Below, in pieces: positions 1 to 5,465 of a stretch of 5,465 bases of DNA. The stretch covers positions 1 through 5,465 of the forward strand of contig JAOQAL010000560.1 in assembly GCA_025963615.1 (NCBI GenBank), in the 5' to 3' direction. Each line of letters begins with the position of its first letter. Within the stretch, counting starts at the first letter, position 1. The notes beneath the pieces are model-generated. The model was not told where the DNA came from, searched no databases, and saw only the letters and a program-made list of their open reading frames with translations. A program made the position numbers and the translations under genes. Origin of the DNA: Chitinophagaceae bacterium. GTDB taxonomy: Bacteria > Bacteroidota > Bacteroidia > Chitinophagales > Chitinophagaceae.

Positions 1-756
1 GCGGCCATGCGTAGTTTTAAATTGGGAAAAGTAAAAGAAGTAAGATTGCCACAAACAACTATTGATGAGTTTATATTTTTAAATGACACGCTGAAGGATA
101 CCATTCAAAAAGCAGAACAAGATTACCTGGTGCTGAAGGAATTTACCGAAAATGCATCGCATGAATTGCAAACGCCGCTGGCCATTATCCGGTCTAAATT
201 AGATTTGCTCATCCAGCGGGAAGAACTTTCGGAAGCACAAAGCGAAGAACTGAAAGAAATTTATATGGCGGTAAAAAGGCTGTCCAGGCTGAGTGTGTCG
301 CTGCTTTTACTTACAAAAATAGAAAACCAACAGTTTGATGAAGTGAATTCCATCGATCTCAAGCAAAAGATTGAAGAAAAAGTACATCAGTTCCTGGAAT
401 TGTGGAAGAATAACGAACTCAACCTGCATTGTCAACTCGGAGAGGCAACGATCCAGGCCAACCGGGATCTTGTCGAGATATTACTGAATAATTTATTAAG
501 TAATGCCAGCAGACACAATATCCTGGGAGGAACCATTGACATTCATTTGCAGGCCCGTCAACTCACTGTAAGTAACTCGGGTACGGCAAGGGCACTAGAC
601 ACCAAACGGATCTTCAAGCGATTCTATAAAGAAGAGGCCCACAGTCATCATAATGGGCTGGGTTTATCGATCATAAAACAAATCTGTGGGCAGTCGCATA
701 TTAAAATTGCTTATTTCTATAAAAACGATAAACATATATTTCAACTGAACTGGTAA
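1..756 (+). CDS. Sensor histidine kinase, C-terminal part (5' end outside the window)
   Basis: This is the cytoplasmic catalytic part of a two-component sensor kinase: it autophosphorylates a histidine and passes the phosphate to a response regulator. The frame is open to base 1, so the first visible Met (base 7) is almost certainly internal; sensor and membrane segments lie to the left. Numbering from that Met, the dimerisation/H-box is FTENASHELQTPLAI with phospho-acceptor His52, preceded by a helical linker (16-45). The N-box is NNLLSNASRHN (161-171), the F-box IFKRFYK (202-208), and the ATP-lid glycines NGLGLSIIKQIC (216-227). The usual DxGxG box is replaced by VSNSGTA (188-194), a form I associate with many Bacteroidota kinases. 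The stop is followed by 145 bp before the terminator at 901-931, so the kinase is probably last in its transcript. A response-regulator gene is expected upstream but is not visible. The family is certain; the signal sensed is unknown. Confidence 0.95.
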   Translation, partial: AAMRSFKLGKVKEVRLPQTTIDEFIFLNDTLKDTIQKAEQDYLVLKEFTENASHELQTPLAIIRSKLDLLIQREELSEAQSEELKEIYMAVKRLSRLSVSLLLLTKIENQQFDEVNSIDLKQKIEEKVHQFLELWKNNELNLHCQLGEATIQANRDLVEILLNNLLSNASRHNILGGTIDIHLQARQLTVSNSGTARALDTKRIFKRFYKEEAHSHHNGLGLSIIKQICGQSHIKIAYFYKNDKHIFQLNW

Positions 757-773
757 GAGGTACTTGTGTAACA

Positions 774-800
774 ATCCTGTAAAGGATAGACCACTTTTTT
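774..800 (+). terminator. Weak hairpin plus T-run after the kinase gene
   Basis: A 5-bp stem ATCCT/AGGAT (774-778 and 783-787) closes a GTAA loop and is followed seven bases later by six T residues (795-800). It lies 18 bases after the kinase stop codon, where a terminator would be expected. The stem is short and the T-run is not adjacent, so it would be a weak terminator at best. The stronger candidate is the hairpin at 901-931. Confidence 0.25.
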
Positions 801-831
801 AGTTAAAATGTTTTCTTACTTCCCTATCTCC

Positions 832-877
832 AGAATTTCTACAGTATTTCGATGTTTTTTTACATTCAAGAATTTCT
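832..877. repeat. Two copies of the palindrome AGAATTTCT
   Basis: AGAATTTCT occurs at 832-840 and again at 869-877, with starts 37 bp apart. Each copy is a perfect odd palindrome (AGAA-N-TTCT). The first copy runs on as TTTCTACAG (836-844), and this 9-mer is repeated at 909-917 inside the terminator hairpin. Paired palindromes in non-coding DNA can be protein-binding sites, but no regulator or promoter in view supports that, and short AT-rich repeats can arise by chance. Confidence 0.3.
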
Positions 878-900
878 CATAAGCAGTTAGTTTTGGTTGC

Positions 901-931
901 GACCTCTGTTTCTACAGGGGTCTATTTTTTT
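901..931 (+). terminator. Intrinsic terminator hairpin
   Basis: GACCTCTG (901-908) pairs with CAGGGGTC (915-922) through eight base pairs, one of them G-T, around a six-base loop TTTCTA. TATTTTTTT follows directly (923-931). This is the classic layout of a Rho-independent terminator reading on the plus strand, most likely ending the kinase transcript 145 bp past its stop codon. On the minus strand the T-run would precede the hairpin, so it is not expected to act in that direction. Confidence 0.7.
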
Positions 932-1001
932 GAGCACTTGGTTTAGAACGATTTAATTCAGCTTATATAGGAATTCGTAGGGTGCTTATCATCCTCGATG
1001 C

Positions 1002-1023
1002 CCGGCACAGTTTTAATTGCCGG
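1002..1023 (+). other. Hairpin in the leader of the VIT-family gene
   Basis: CCGGCA (1002-1007) and TGCCGG (1018-1023) form a perfect 6-bp GC-rich stem with a 10-base loop. It ends 31 bases before the ATG at 1055. No T-run follows, so it is not an intrinsic terminator. It could be a 5'-leader structure or a dyad bound by a regulator. No consensus Bacteroidota promoter was found between 932 and 1054, so the transcript start of the downstream gene is unknown. Confidence 0.35.
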
Positions 1024-1054
1024 AGATACAAAACAATTTAAAACGTGAAAACAA

Positions 1055-1540
1055 ATGTTATCTCCTGAAAAGATGCAGCAAAATTTGGTACTGCATATCA
1101 TTCAGCCGGGGCTTGCTGGGTTGATGGATGGATCGGTATCTTCATTGGCGCCCTTGTTTGCCGCGGCTTATTCAACACATAATTCACATACAGCGTTTAT
1201 TGTCGGACTGGCTACGGCCGCCGGCGCCGGCATCAGCATGGCTTTTTCTGAAGCCTTAAGTGATGATGGTAAACTCAGCGGCCGCGGCAACCCATGGAAA
1301 AGGGGCCTTGCATCGGGTGTTATGACTTTTGCAGGAGCTATTGGCCATACTTTGCCATTTTTAATTTCCGATTTTCACATAGCTATGATAATTTCAACAA
1401 TTATCGTGGCAATTGAATTATTGGCTATTGCTATTGTCCGGCATGTATACATGGAAACCCCGCTTACAAAAACATTGCTGCAGGTATTTGCGGGTGGTGC
1501 CATTGTTTTCCTGGCAGGAATGTTTATAGGTAAAGGTTGA
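1055..1540 (+). CDS. VIT1/CCC1-family membrane transporter, MbfA-like membrane domain alone
   Basis: This 161-residue protein is nearly all hydrophobic, with about five membrane segments (roughly 26-41, 46-66, 84-104, 108-129, 139-158), the number expected of a VIT1 domain. Recognisable motifs are IIQPGLAGLMDGSVSSLAPL (15-34), with the Asp25-Gly pair typical of helix 1; GAGISMAFSEALSDDGKLSG (57-76), with the Ser-Met-x3-Glu pattern of the second helix and its loop; and RGLASGVMT (83-91). These match the C-terminal half of MbfA, a membrane-bound ferritin reported to export iron in rhizobia. Here the N-terminal erythrin/ferritin-like half is absent: an in-frame TGA at 1046 lies just before the ATG, and nothing upstream looks coding. 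The role is inferred as Fe2+ or Mn2+ transport across the inner membrane; direction and metal cannot be read from sequence. Met7 (1073) is an alternative start. No Shine-Dalgarno motif is seen. Confidence 0.88.
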   Translation: MLSPEKMQQNLVLHIIQPGLAGLMDGSVSSLAPLFAAAYSTHNSHTAFIVGLATAAGAGISMAFSEALSDDGKLSGRGNPWKRGLASGVMTFAGAIGHTLPFLISDFHIAMIISTIIVAIELLAIAIVRHVYMETPLTKTLLQVFAGGAIVFLAGMFIGKG

Positions 1541-1544
1541 AATA

Positions 1545-1584
1545 AGAAATATTAGCTCCAGGCTCTGTTGCAGCTAATATTTCT
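1545..1584. terminator. Perfect 13-bp inverted repeat after the VIT-family gene
   Basis: AGAAATATTAGCT (1545-1557) and AGCTAATATTTCT (1572-1584) are exact reverse complements around a 14-base loop. The repeat begins four bases after the stop codon at 1540. There is no separate long T-run, but the 3' arm itself ends in ATATTTCT, which may serve that purpose. The position suggests a transcription terminator for the plus-strand gene. Being symmetrical, it could also stop minus-strand transcripts arriving from the gene at 1786-2580. A recombination or protein-binding site is possible but has no support. Confidence 0.6.
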
Positions 1585-1785
1585 CGTCAGAAGAATCTTC
1601 AGCGTTCAGCAATTTGCGGACTACATTATGAAAATTCTTTTCTTGCCGTCGCCAGACACCACAATGATGTAATTCATTACAATTTAAACCATGGCGATAC
1701 AAAGGACCTGAACAAGATCATATAGATTTGACAACAGCCTCGGAAAGATCCTGAAAATCAGTATAACCCCAACTATAGTTCCCGC

Positions 1786-2580
1786 TTATAACTCAGAATA
1801 ACCGGCAGGCCGCAAAAAGATAATATCCGCATGCGAAACATTATTTTGATATTCTGGTGCAGCCACCAATTTTTTCCATTGCGGGTCGTCTGAAAAAGCC
1901 TTCCAATGTTTTTCACGGTCCTCCATGTTTTCAAAAGTCGTCATATACATAAGATTTGGCATCTTGCTTCCTGCTAAAACTTCGCTGTAAAAAACCGCGT
2001 TGAAATTAAGGCGCTTAAAGAGCCCTATCTCATCCCCAACATTAAACATGGTAACCTTATTCTGATATATTTTTTCGGTAGCCCCTTCATAGCTGCGCAG
2101 TTCATATACCCTTTCGCTTTTTGCAGACTTCAATTGCGGTAACTGCATTTTCGGCGCCAATGGAAACGCATATAAAATCATTGTTTCCATCCTGGTATAG
2201 GGCGGGCTGGAAAAAATCGAATTAATATACTCGCTGCCCGCAGTCTGGTAAGAGGCATCTTTCTCCAACTGGCCGCTCATATTCTGAATATCATCAAGTG
2301 ACTTGAAAGTCATGAAAACATAGATAGTTTTATCGGCCGCCGTATCATTTGCCAACGCCTTAAATACCCCAATATTGGACATTTTCAACTTGTGCAGCGC
2401 AGGCAATAATGCATTAGCAAAATAATTATCCAGCACTTTTTCCTGGGCAGCATTCTTAAAATGATAAACAACCAGTTTGTAGTATTCCCTGTCATTTTTA
2501 CCGGCATAAACAGATATGGCATTCAAACTGAATGCTACTACAATAAACAGACGAAACAAGACCACATACTTATTTTTCAT
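1786..2580 (-). CDS. Exported NIPSNAP-family protein with two domain copies
   Basis: The 264-residue product starts with a signal peptide: Lys2/Lys4, a hydrophobic core at about 6-22 and a likely cleavage after SVYA (Ala26), so it should act in the periplasm or outside. Two NIPSNAP (dimeric alpha/beta barrel) repeats follow. The first is about residues 33-138, beginning YYKLVVYHF and including IYVFMTFKSLDD. The second is about 157-258, beginning RVYELRSYEG and including LMYMTTFENMEDREKHWKAF. The paired pattern of a VYELR-type strand and a later MTTFxxxxDRxxxWxxF segment is characteristic of the family. NIPSNAP proteins have no well-defined enzymatic role in bacteria, so none is assigned. The start is fixed by the signal peptide and by a consensus promoter 28 bases upstream, giving a short leader. 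The gene stands alone and converges on the VIT-family gene. Confidence 0.88.
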   Translation of the reverse strand: MKNKYVVLFRLFIVVAFSLNAISVYAGKNDREYYKLVVYHFKNAAQEKVLDNYFANALLPALHKLKMSNIGVFKALANDTAADKTIYVFMTFKSLDDIQNMSGQLEKDASYQTAGSEYINSIFSSPPYTRMETMILYAFPLAPKMQLPQLKSAKSERVYELRSYEGATEKIYQNKVTMFNVGDEIGLFKRLNFNAVFYSEVLAGSKMPNLMYMTTFENMEDREKHWKAFSDDPQWKKLVAAPEYQNNVSHADIIFLRPAGYSEL

Positions 2581-2607
2581 TTTTAAAAAGATTTAGTTGA
2601 GAGAAAG

Positions 2608-2638
2608 CAAATATAATTGTGGTTGACTACAAAGCAAA
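2608..2638 (-). promoter_or_regulatory. Bacteroidota sigma-ABfr-type promoter of the NIPSNAP gene
   Basis: Read on the minus strand, TTTG (plus-strand 2635-2638) is followed by 19 bases and then TATATTTG (plus-strand 2608-2615). This is an exact fit to the primary Bacteroidota promoter form TTTG-N19-TAnnTTTG. Transcription would start a few bases beyond the -7 box, near 2600, leaving a leader of roughly 20 bases before the ATG at 2580. The leader is A/T-rich with no Shine-Dalgarno motif, as is usual in this phylum. Confidence 0.75.
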
Positions 2639-2668
2639 ATGTAACAAGTAGTTATCTGGGTTGGTAAT

Positions 2669-2719
2669 GCCTAAAAAATCATATTTGAGCAGGCGATATA
2701 ATTCAGCAGCCTAAAAATC
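2669..2719. repeat. Imperfect direct repeat in the divergent intergenic region
   Basis: GCCTAAAAAATC (2669-2680) and GCCTAAAAATC (2709-2719) differ only by one A in the homopolymer and start 40 bp apart. They lie in the region between the NIPSNAP promoter and the efflux adaptor gene. Paired sites could bind a regulator of the efflux operon, or they may be the worn edge of an old insertion. The only plus-strand promoter-like match nearby is CATATTTG (2680-2687), one base off consensus, with TTG 16 bases upstream, which is weak. Confidence 0.25.
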
Positions 2720-2848
2720 CAGAATCTCTCCAGTTTTTCTCCAGACTTTTTCTAAAAAGCCGCTCAAATTTTGTAGGGTAATCACAAAGTTGATATTCTG
2801 CGGTTTCCGATAATTGCAGCTTGGCTTCATTAAATAATACCGTAAGTT

Positions 2849-4099
2849 ATGGTTAAGCAGTTTCATAGCGGCTTTCGTGCCACCCTTGGTTCCGATGTAA
2901 AACAAAGGAATGTAATACCCAAAAGGTTTTATGCCGGTGTTTGCATGATGCTTTTTGTGGTCGGTGCTGGTTTATTAGCATCCTGCGGGAGTAAAAAACA
3001 AAGTGCTGCTGCAAAAGGGAGTGGTGCTTCCCTATCGGCAGACGCTAAAGCCTACGGTGTAATTGCCCTCGCCCCAAGAAAAACAGTGATCAATTCTGAC
3101 TTTCCTGCTACAATCCAGGGACAGCAGAATGTTGAGATCCGGCCTAAAATAGACGGTTATATGGAAGCCCTCTATGTGGATGAGGGATCGGTCGTGAAAA
3201 AAGGCCAACTGCTCTTCCGGATCAGCGCACCACTCTATGAACAAGGTGTTCGTACAGCCGAAGCTAATGTAAAAATCGCCCAGGCCGATCTGAATGCCGC
3301 ACAGATGCAGGTGAATAAAGTCCAGCCACTGGTAGATAAAAATATCATTAGCAGCTATGAACTGCAATCTGCTCAATATATTCTGCAATCCAAACAGGCG
3401 GCCCTCGCCCAGGCCAATGCTACCCTAATCAATGCACGCACCAATTTAAGCTATGCAACTATTTACAGTCCTGCTGGTGGCGTAATAGGACTGTTACCTT
3501 TTAAAATTGGAAGCCTGGTGAGTAGCACTACAACACAACCTTTGACAACGGTTTCCAATATCCAAAAAATCTATGCCTATTTTTCTTTTAATGAAAAACA
3601 GGAACTGAATTTTTTCACTCATGCGCAAGGAAATACGCTCGAGAAAAAACTGGCCACGCTGCCTCCAGTTACCCTCATGCTCTCCAATGGAATTGCCTAT
3701 GACCAGAAGGGACGAATTGAAACGATTGGCGGCCTGGTCAATCTTCCCACCGGTTCAGTGGCGCTCAGAGCTACTTTTCCTAACCCCACTTCGCTGATTC
3801 GCAGTGGAAGCAGTGCAATAATAAGAATTCCTGAAACGCTGGACAGCGCGCTACTCGTTCCGCAAAGCGCTACCTGGCAGATACAAGGGAAACTTTTTGT
3901 TTATGTCGTTGCTGCTGACAACACGATCCATTCAACCGCCATCCAGGTAAATGCCAATACATCGGGTCATGCCTTTGTGGTAGAACAGGGACTTAAGGCG
4001 GGGGATAAAATAGTAGTAGAAGGAATTGGAAATCTCAGGGAAGGGTTAATGATAAAACCAACCAGTGTTAATGCAGACAGTGTGTATGCAAACCTTTAG
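2849..4099 (+). CDS. RND efflux periplasmic adaptor subunit (AcrA/MexE-type lipoprotein)
   Basis: This membrane-fusion protein links an inner-membrane RND pump to an outer-membrane channel. A lipobox LLASC gives lipidated Cys46 after the hydrophobic stretch 31-45. The barrel-sandwich (lipoyl) half-motif is about 92-127, with VEIRPKIDGYMEALYVDEGS then VVKKGQLLF. The coiled-coil hairpin spans about 130-195, rich in Ala/Gln and including LVDKNIISSYELQSAQ. The second lipoyl half is about 197-235 (LSYATIYSPAGGVIG), the beta-barrel about 239-328, and the membrane-proximal domain about 333-405, including LLVPQSA and GLKAGDKIVVEGIGNLREG. At 416 residues it is of usual length. Start choice is uncertain: from 2849 the signal region is unusually long (45 residues before Cys), yet the next in-frame ATGs (2945, 2948) would leave no basic residue before the hydrophobic core. 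The permease gene follows after 71 bp on the same strand, so the two are presumably one operon. Confidence 0.94.
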   Translation: MVKQFHSGFRATLGSDVKQRNVIPKRFYAGVCMMLFVVGAGLLASCGSKKQSAAAKGSGASLSADAKAYGVIALAPRKTVINSDFPATIQGQQNVEIRPKIDGYMEALYVDEGSVVKKGQLLFRISAPLYEQGVRTAEANVKIAQADLNAAQMQVNKVQPLVDKNIISSYELQSAQYILQSKQAALAQANATLINARTNLSYATIYSPAGGVIGLLPFKIGSLVSSTTTQPLTTVSNIQKIYAYFSFNEKQELNFFTHAQGNTLEKKLATLPPVTLMLSNGIAYDQKGRIETIGGLVNLPTGSVALRATFPNPTSLIRSGSSAIIRIPETLDSALLVPQSATWQIQGKLFVYVVAADNTIHSTAIQVNANTSGHAFVVEQGLKAGDKIVVEGIGNLREGLMIKPTSVNADSVYANL

Positions 4100-4170
4100 C
4101 GCTCTTCGTGGCAAAAAAAATGACAGGAGCGGCCGATCCACAGATTCGTTAACACTCTTAAATAACGTCC

Positions 4171-5465
4171 ATGCTTAAACGATTTATACAACGTCCGGTA
4201 CTATCCACCGTCATTTCTGTTATGATTGTGACCCTGGGTATACTGGGACTGGTCACCTTACCTGTTTCCCAATATCCGGAAATTGCTCCTCCCTCGATAT
4301 CCGTGATGGCTACCTATACTGGCGCTAATGCTGATGTAGTGCTGAAAACTGTGATTGTTCCATTGGAACAACAAATCAACGGCGTGGAAAATATGGATTA
4401 CATGACCTCTACGGCCGCGAGTGATGGCACCGCCACGATCATGGTCGTTTTTAAAGTAGGTACCAATCCGGATATTGATGCTGTTAACGTGCAAAACCTG
4501 GTGTCGCGGGCTACCAGCCAATTACCGCAGGACGTGATCCGCTCCGGAATTACGGTGCGGAAACGAATGCCCAGTGATCTTCTTGTCTTTTCAGTTTACA
4601 GTGAGAATCCGGCGTTTGATCAGACATTTCTACAGAACTATGTGGACATTAACCTGGTACCTGAGATTAAGCGCATACCCGGCGTAGGGGATGCGCTCGC
4701 TGCCGGATCAAAAGACTATGCCATGCGTGTCTGGCTAAAACCCACTGTTATGGCTACCTACGGTGTAGTCCCGGCGGATGTGATCGCGGCCCTTGGAGAA
4801 CAAAATATCCAGGCGGCCCCGGGTCAATTCGGAGAGCAGGGCGGACAATCGTTTCAATATGTCATTAATTACAAAGGAACCCTGTTGGATACCACCGAAT
4901 TTGGAAATATCATAGTTCGGTCAGTTGGCAGCCAGCAGCATGTGCTTCGCCTCAAAGATATTGCCCGCCTCGAACTGGGGGCCATGAGCTATGCTGTAAA
5001 CACCCGAACTAACAATTTACCGGCGGTAGCTGTGACCGTGATGCAGTCACCCGGATCTAACGCCCAGCAGGTGATTCAACAAACTCTCGCCGTATTGCAA
5101 CGCGCTTCTTCATCTTTTCCCAAAGGGATGAAGTATGTGGTTTTATCTAATGCAAACGATTTTTTAAATGCTTCGATCGACAAGGTCCTTCATACCCTGG
5201 TGGAAGCTTTTATCCTGGTGTTCCTGGTAGTCTTTATTTTTTTGCAGGACTTCCGCTCCACATTGATTCCAGCCATTGCGGTGCCTGTGGCGATTATTGG
5301 TACTTTTTTCTTTTTAAACTTCTTTGGTTTTACCGTTAACCTGCTTACCCTGTTTGCCATGATCCTGGCTATTGGTATTGTAGTGGACGATGCGATTGTG
5401 GTTGTTGAGGCCGTGCATGCCAAACTGGACCAAGGCTATAAATCGTCCAGAAAAGCCTCGATCGA
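4171..5465 (+). CDS. RND efflux permease, HAE1/AcrB family (3' end outside the window)
   Basis: This is the proton-driven inner-membrane pump partner of the adaptor just upstream. Only 431 complete codons are visible, about 40% of the roughly 1040-1060 residues usual for the family. It opens MLKRFIQRPVLSTVISVMIV with helix 1 at about 10-29, then LPVSQYPEIAPP (30-41), the periplasmic porter subdomains (about 42-330) with GVGD (171-174), YAMRVW (183-188) and LKDIARLELG (261-270), then helices 2-4 at about 338-358, 363-384 and 388-413. GIVVDDAIVVVE (402-413) carries Asp406 and Asp407, matching the proton-relay pair Asp407/Asp408 of E. coli AcrB. The ATG at 4171 is preferred because the only upstream in-frame ATG (4120) is closed off by TAA at 4150. 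No Shine-Dalgarno motif is seen. The substrate cannot be predicted; antibiotics, dyes, solvents or detergents are typical of the family. Confidence 0.96.
   Translation, partial: MLKRFIQRPVLSTVISVMIVTLGILGLVTLPVSQYPEIAPPSISVMATYTGANADVVLKTVIVPLEQQINGVENMDYMTSTAASDGTATIMVVFKVGTNPDIDAVNVQNLVSRATSQLPQDVIRSGITVRKRMPSDLLVFSVYSENPAFDQTFLQNYVDINLVPEIKRIPGVGDALAAGSKDYAMRVWLKPTVMATYGVVPADVIAALGEQNIQAAPGQFGEQGGQSFQYVINYKGTLLDTTEFGNIIVRSVGSQQHVLRLKDIARLELGAMSYAVNTRTNNLPAVAVTVMQSPGSNAQQVIQQTLAVLQRASSSFPKGMKYVVLSNANDFLNASIDKVLHTLVEAFILVFLVVFIFLQDFRSTLIPAIAVPVAIIGTFFFLNFFGFTVNLLTLFAMILAIGIVVDDAIVVVEAVHAKLDQGYKSSRKASI

Noticed and set aside
1628..1672. 14-residue plus-strand frame starting MKILFLPSP
   Set aside because: Too short, with no ribosome-binding or promoter signal and no recognisable content. 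It overlaps the alternative minus-strand remnant reading.
1771..1780. Palindrome AACTATAGTT near the 3' end of the NIPSNAP gene as a terminator
   Set aside because: It has no loop and no following T-run on the minus strand, so it cannot form a normal intrinsic terminator. It is short enough to be chance.
2727..2744. TCTCCAG repeated 11 bp apart
   Set aside because: A 7-mer pair in pyrimidine-rich DNA, with no promoter placement or symmetry that would suggest an operator.
3032..3388. 118-codon minus-strand open frame
   Set aside because: It lies wholly inside the adaptor gene, opposite well-conserved lipoyl and hairpin segments, and its translation shows no recognisable domain. It is a shadow of the plus-strand gene.
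4100..4131. CGCTC...GAGCG inverted repeat in the adaptor-permease gap
   Set aside because: Only five base pairs around a 22-base loop, with no T-run. It is not a credible terminator, and one would be odd inside this operon.
4258..4521. 87-codon minus-strand open frame
   Set aside because: It lies wholly inside the RND permease, opposite conserved porter-domain sequence, and is rich in His/Arg/Ile as expected of an antisense shadow.
5190..5423. 77-codon minus-strand open frame
   Set aside because: It is antisense to permease helices 2-4, and its Thr/Ile/Lys-rich translation is what antisense of membrane-helix codons gives.

Overview
The window reads as chromosomal DNA of a Bacteroidota bacterium, most likely from the Chitinophagaceae/Sphingobacteriaceae side of the phylum. 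The grounds are a textbook Bacteroidota promoter (TTTG-N19-TATATTTG) ahead of the minus-strand gene, A-rich translation starts without Shine-Dalgarno motifs, a histidine kinase with an NSG nucleotide box, and the style of the efflux genes. This placement is inference; no rRNA or other marker gene is present. GC content is moderate and fairly even, and no complete mobile element, tRNA, rRNA or CRISPR array is visible.

Layout. (1) Bases 1-756: the 3' part of a sensor histidine kinase, cut by the left edge. (2) 757-1054: non-coding, with a good intrinsic-terminator hairpin at 901-931, two copies of a short palindrome, and a hairpin just before the next gene. (3) 1055-1540: a small five-helix membrane protein of the VIT1/CCC1 iron and manganese transporter family. 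It resembles the membrane half of MbfA but lacks the ferritin-like half. A perfect 13-bp inverted repeat follows. (4) 1541-1785: about 245 bp with no confident gene, possibly holding a decayed reading frame on the minus strand. (5) 1786-2580, minus: an exported two-domain NIPSNAP-family protein with its own promoter. (6) 2581-2848: a divergent intergenic region. (7) 2849-4099 and 4171 to the right edge: the lipoprotein adaptor and the start of the inner-membrane pump of an RND (HAE1/AcrAB-like) multidrug efflux system.

How the genes work together. Only the last two form a clear functional unit. The adaptor would be lipid-anchored in the periplasmic face of the inner membrane and dock onto the permease trimer; an outer-membrane TolC-like factor would be expected just beyond the right edge. 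No regulator of the pump is in view. The histidine kinase probably belongs with a response regulator upstream of the window. The VIT protein and the NIPSNAP protein look like stand-alone genes facing each other, separated by the inverted repeat.

The region is mostly ordinary. No undescribed system is convincing here. The points worth a second look are the ferritin-less MbfA-like transporter, the odd N-terminus of the adaptor and the antisense reading frame over it, and the possible gene remnant at 1574-1792.
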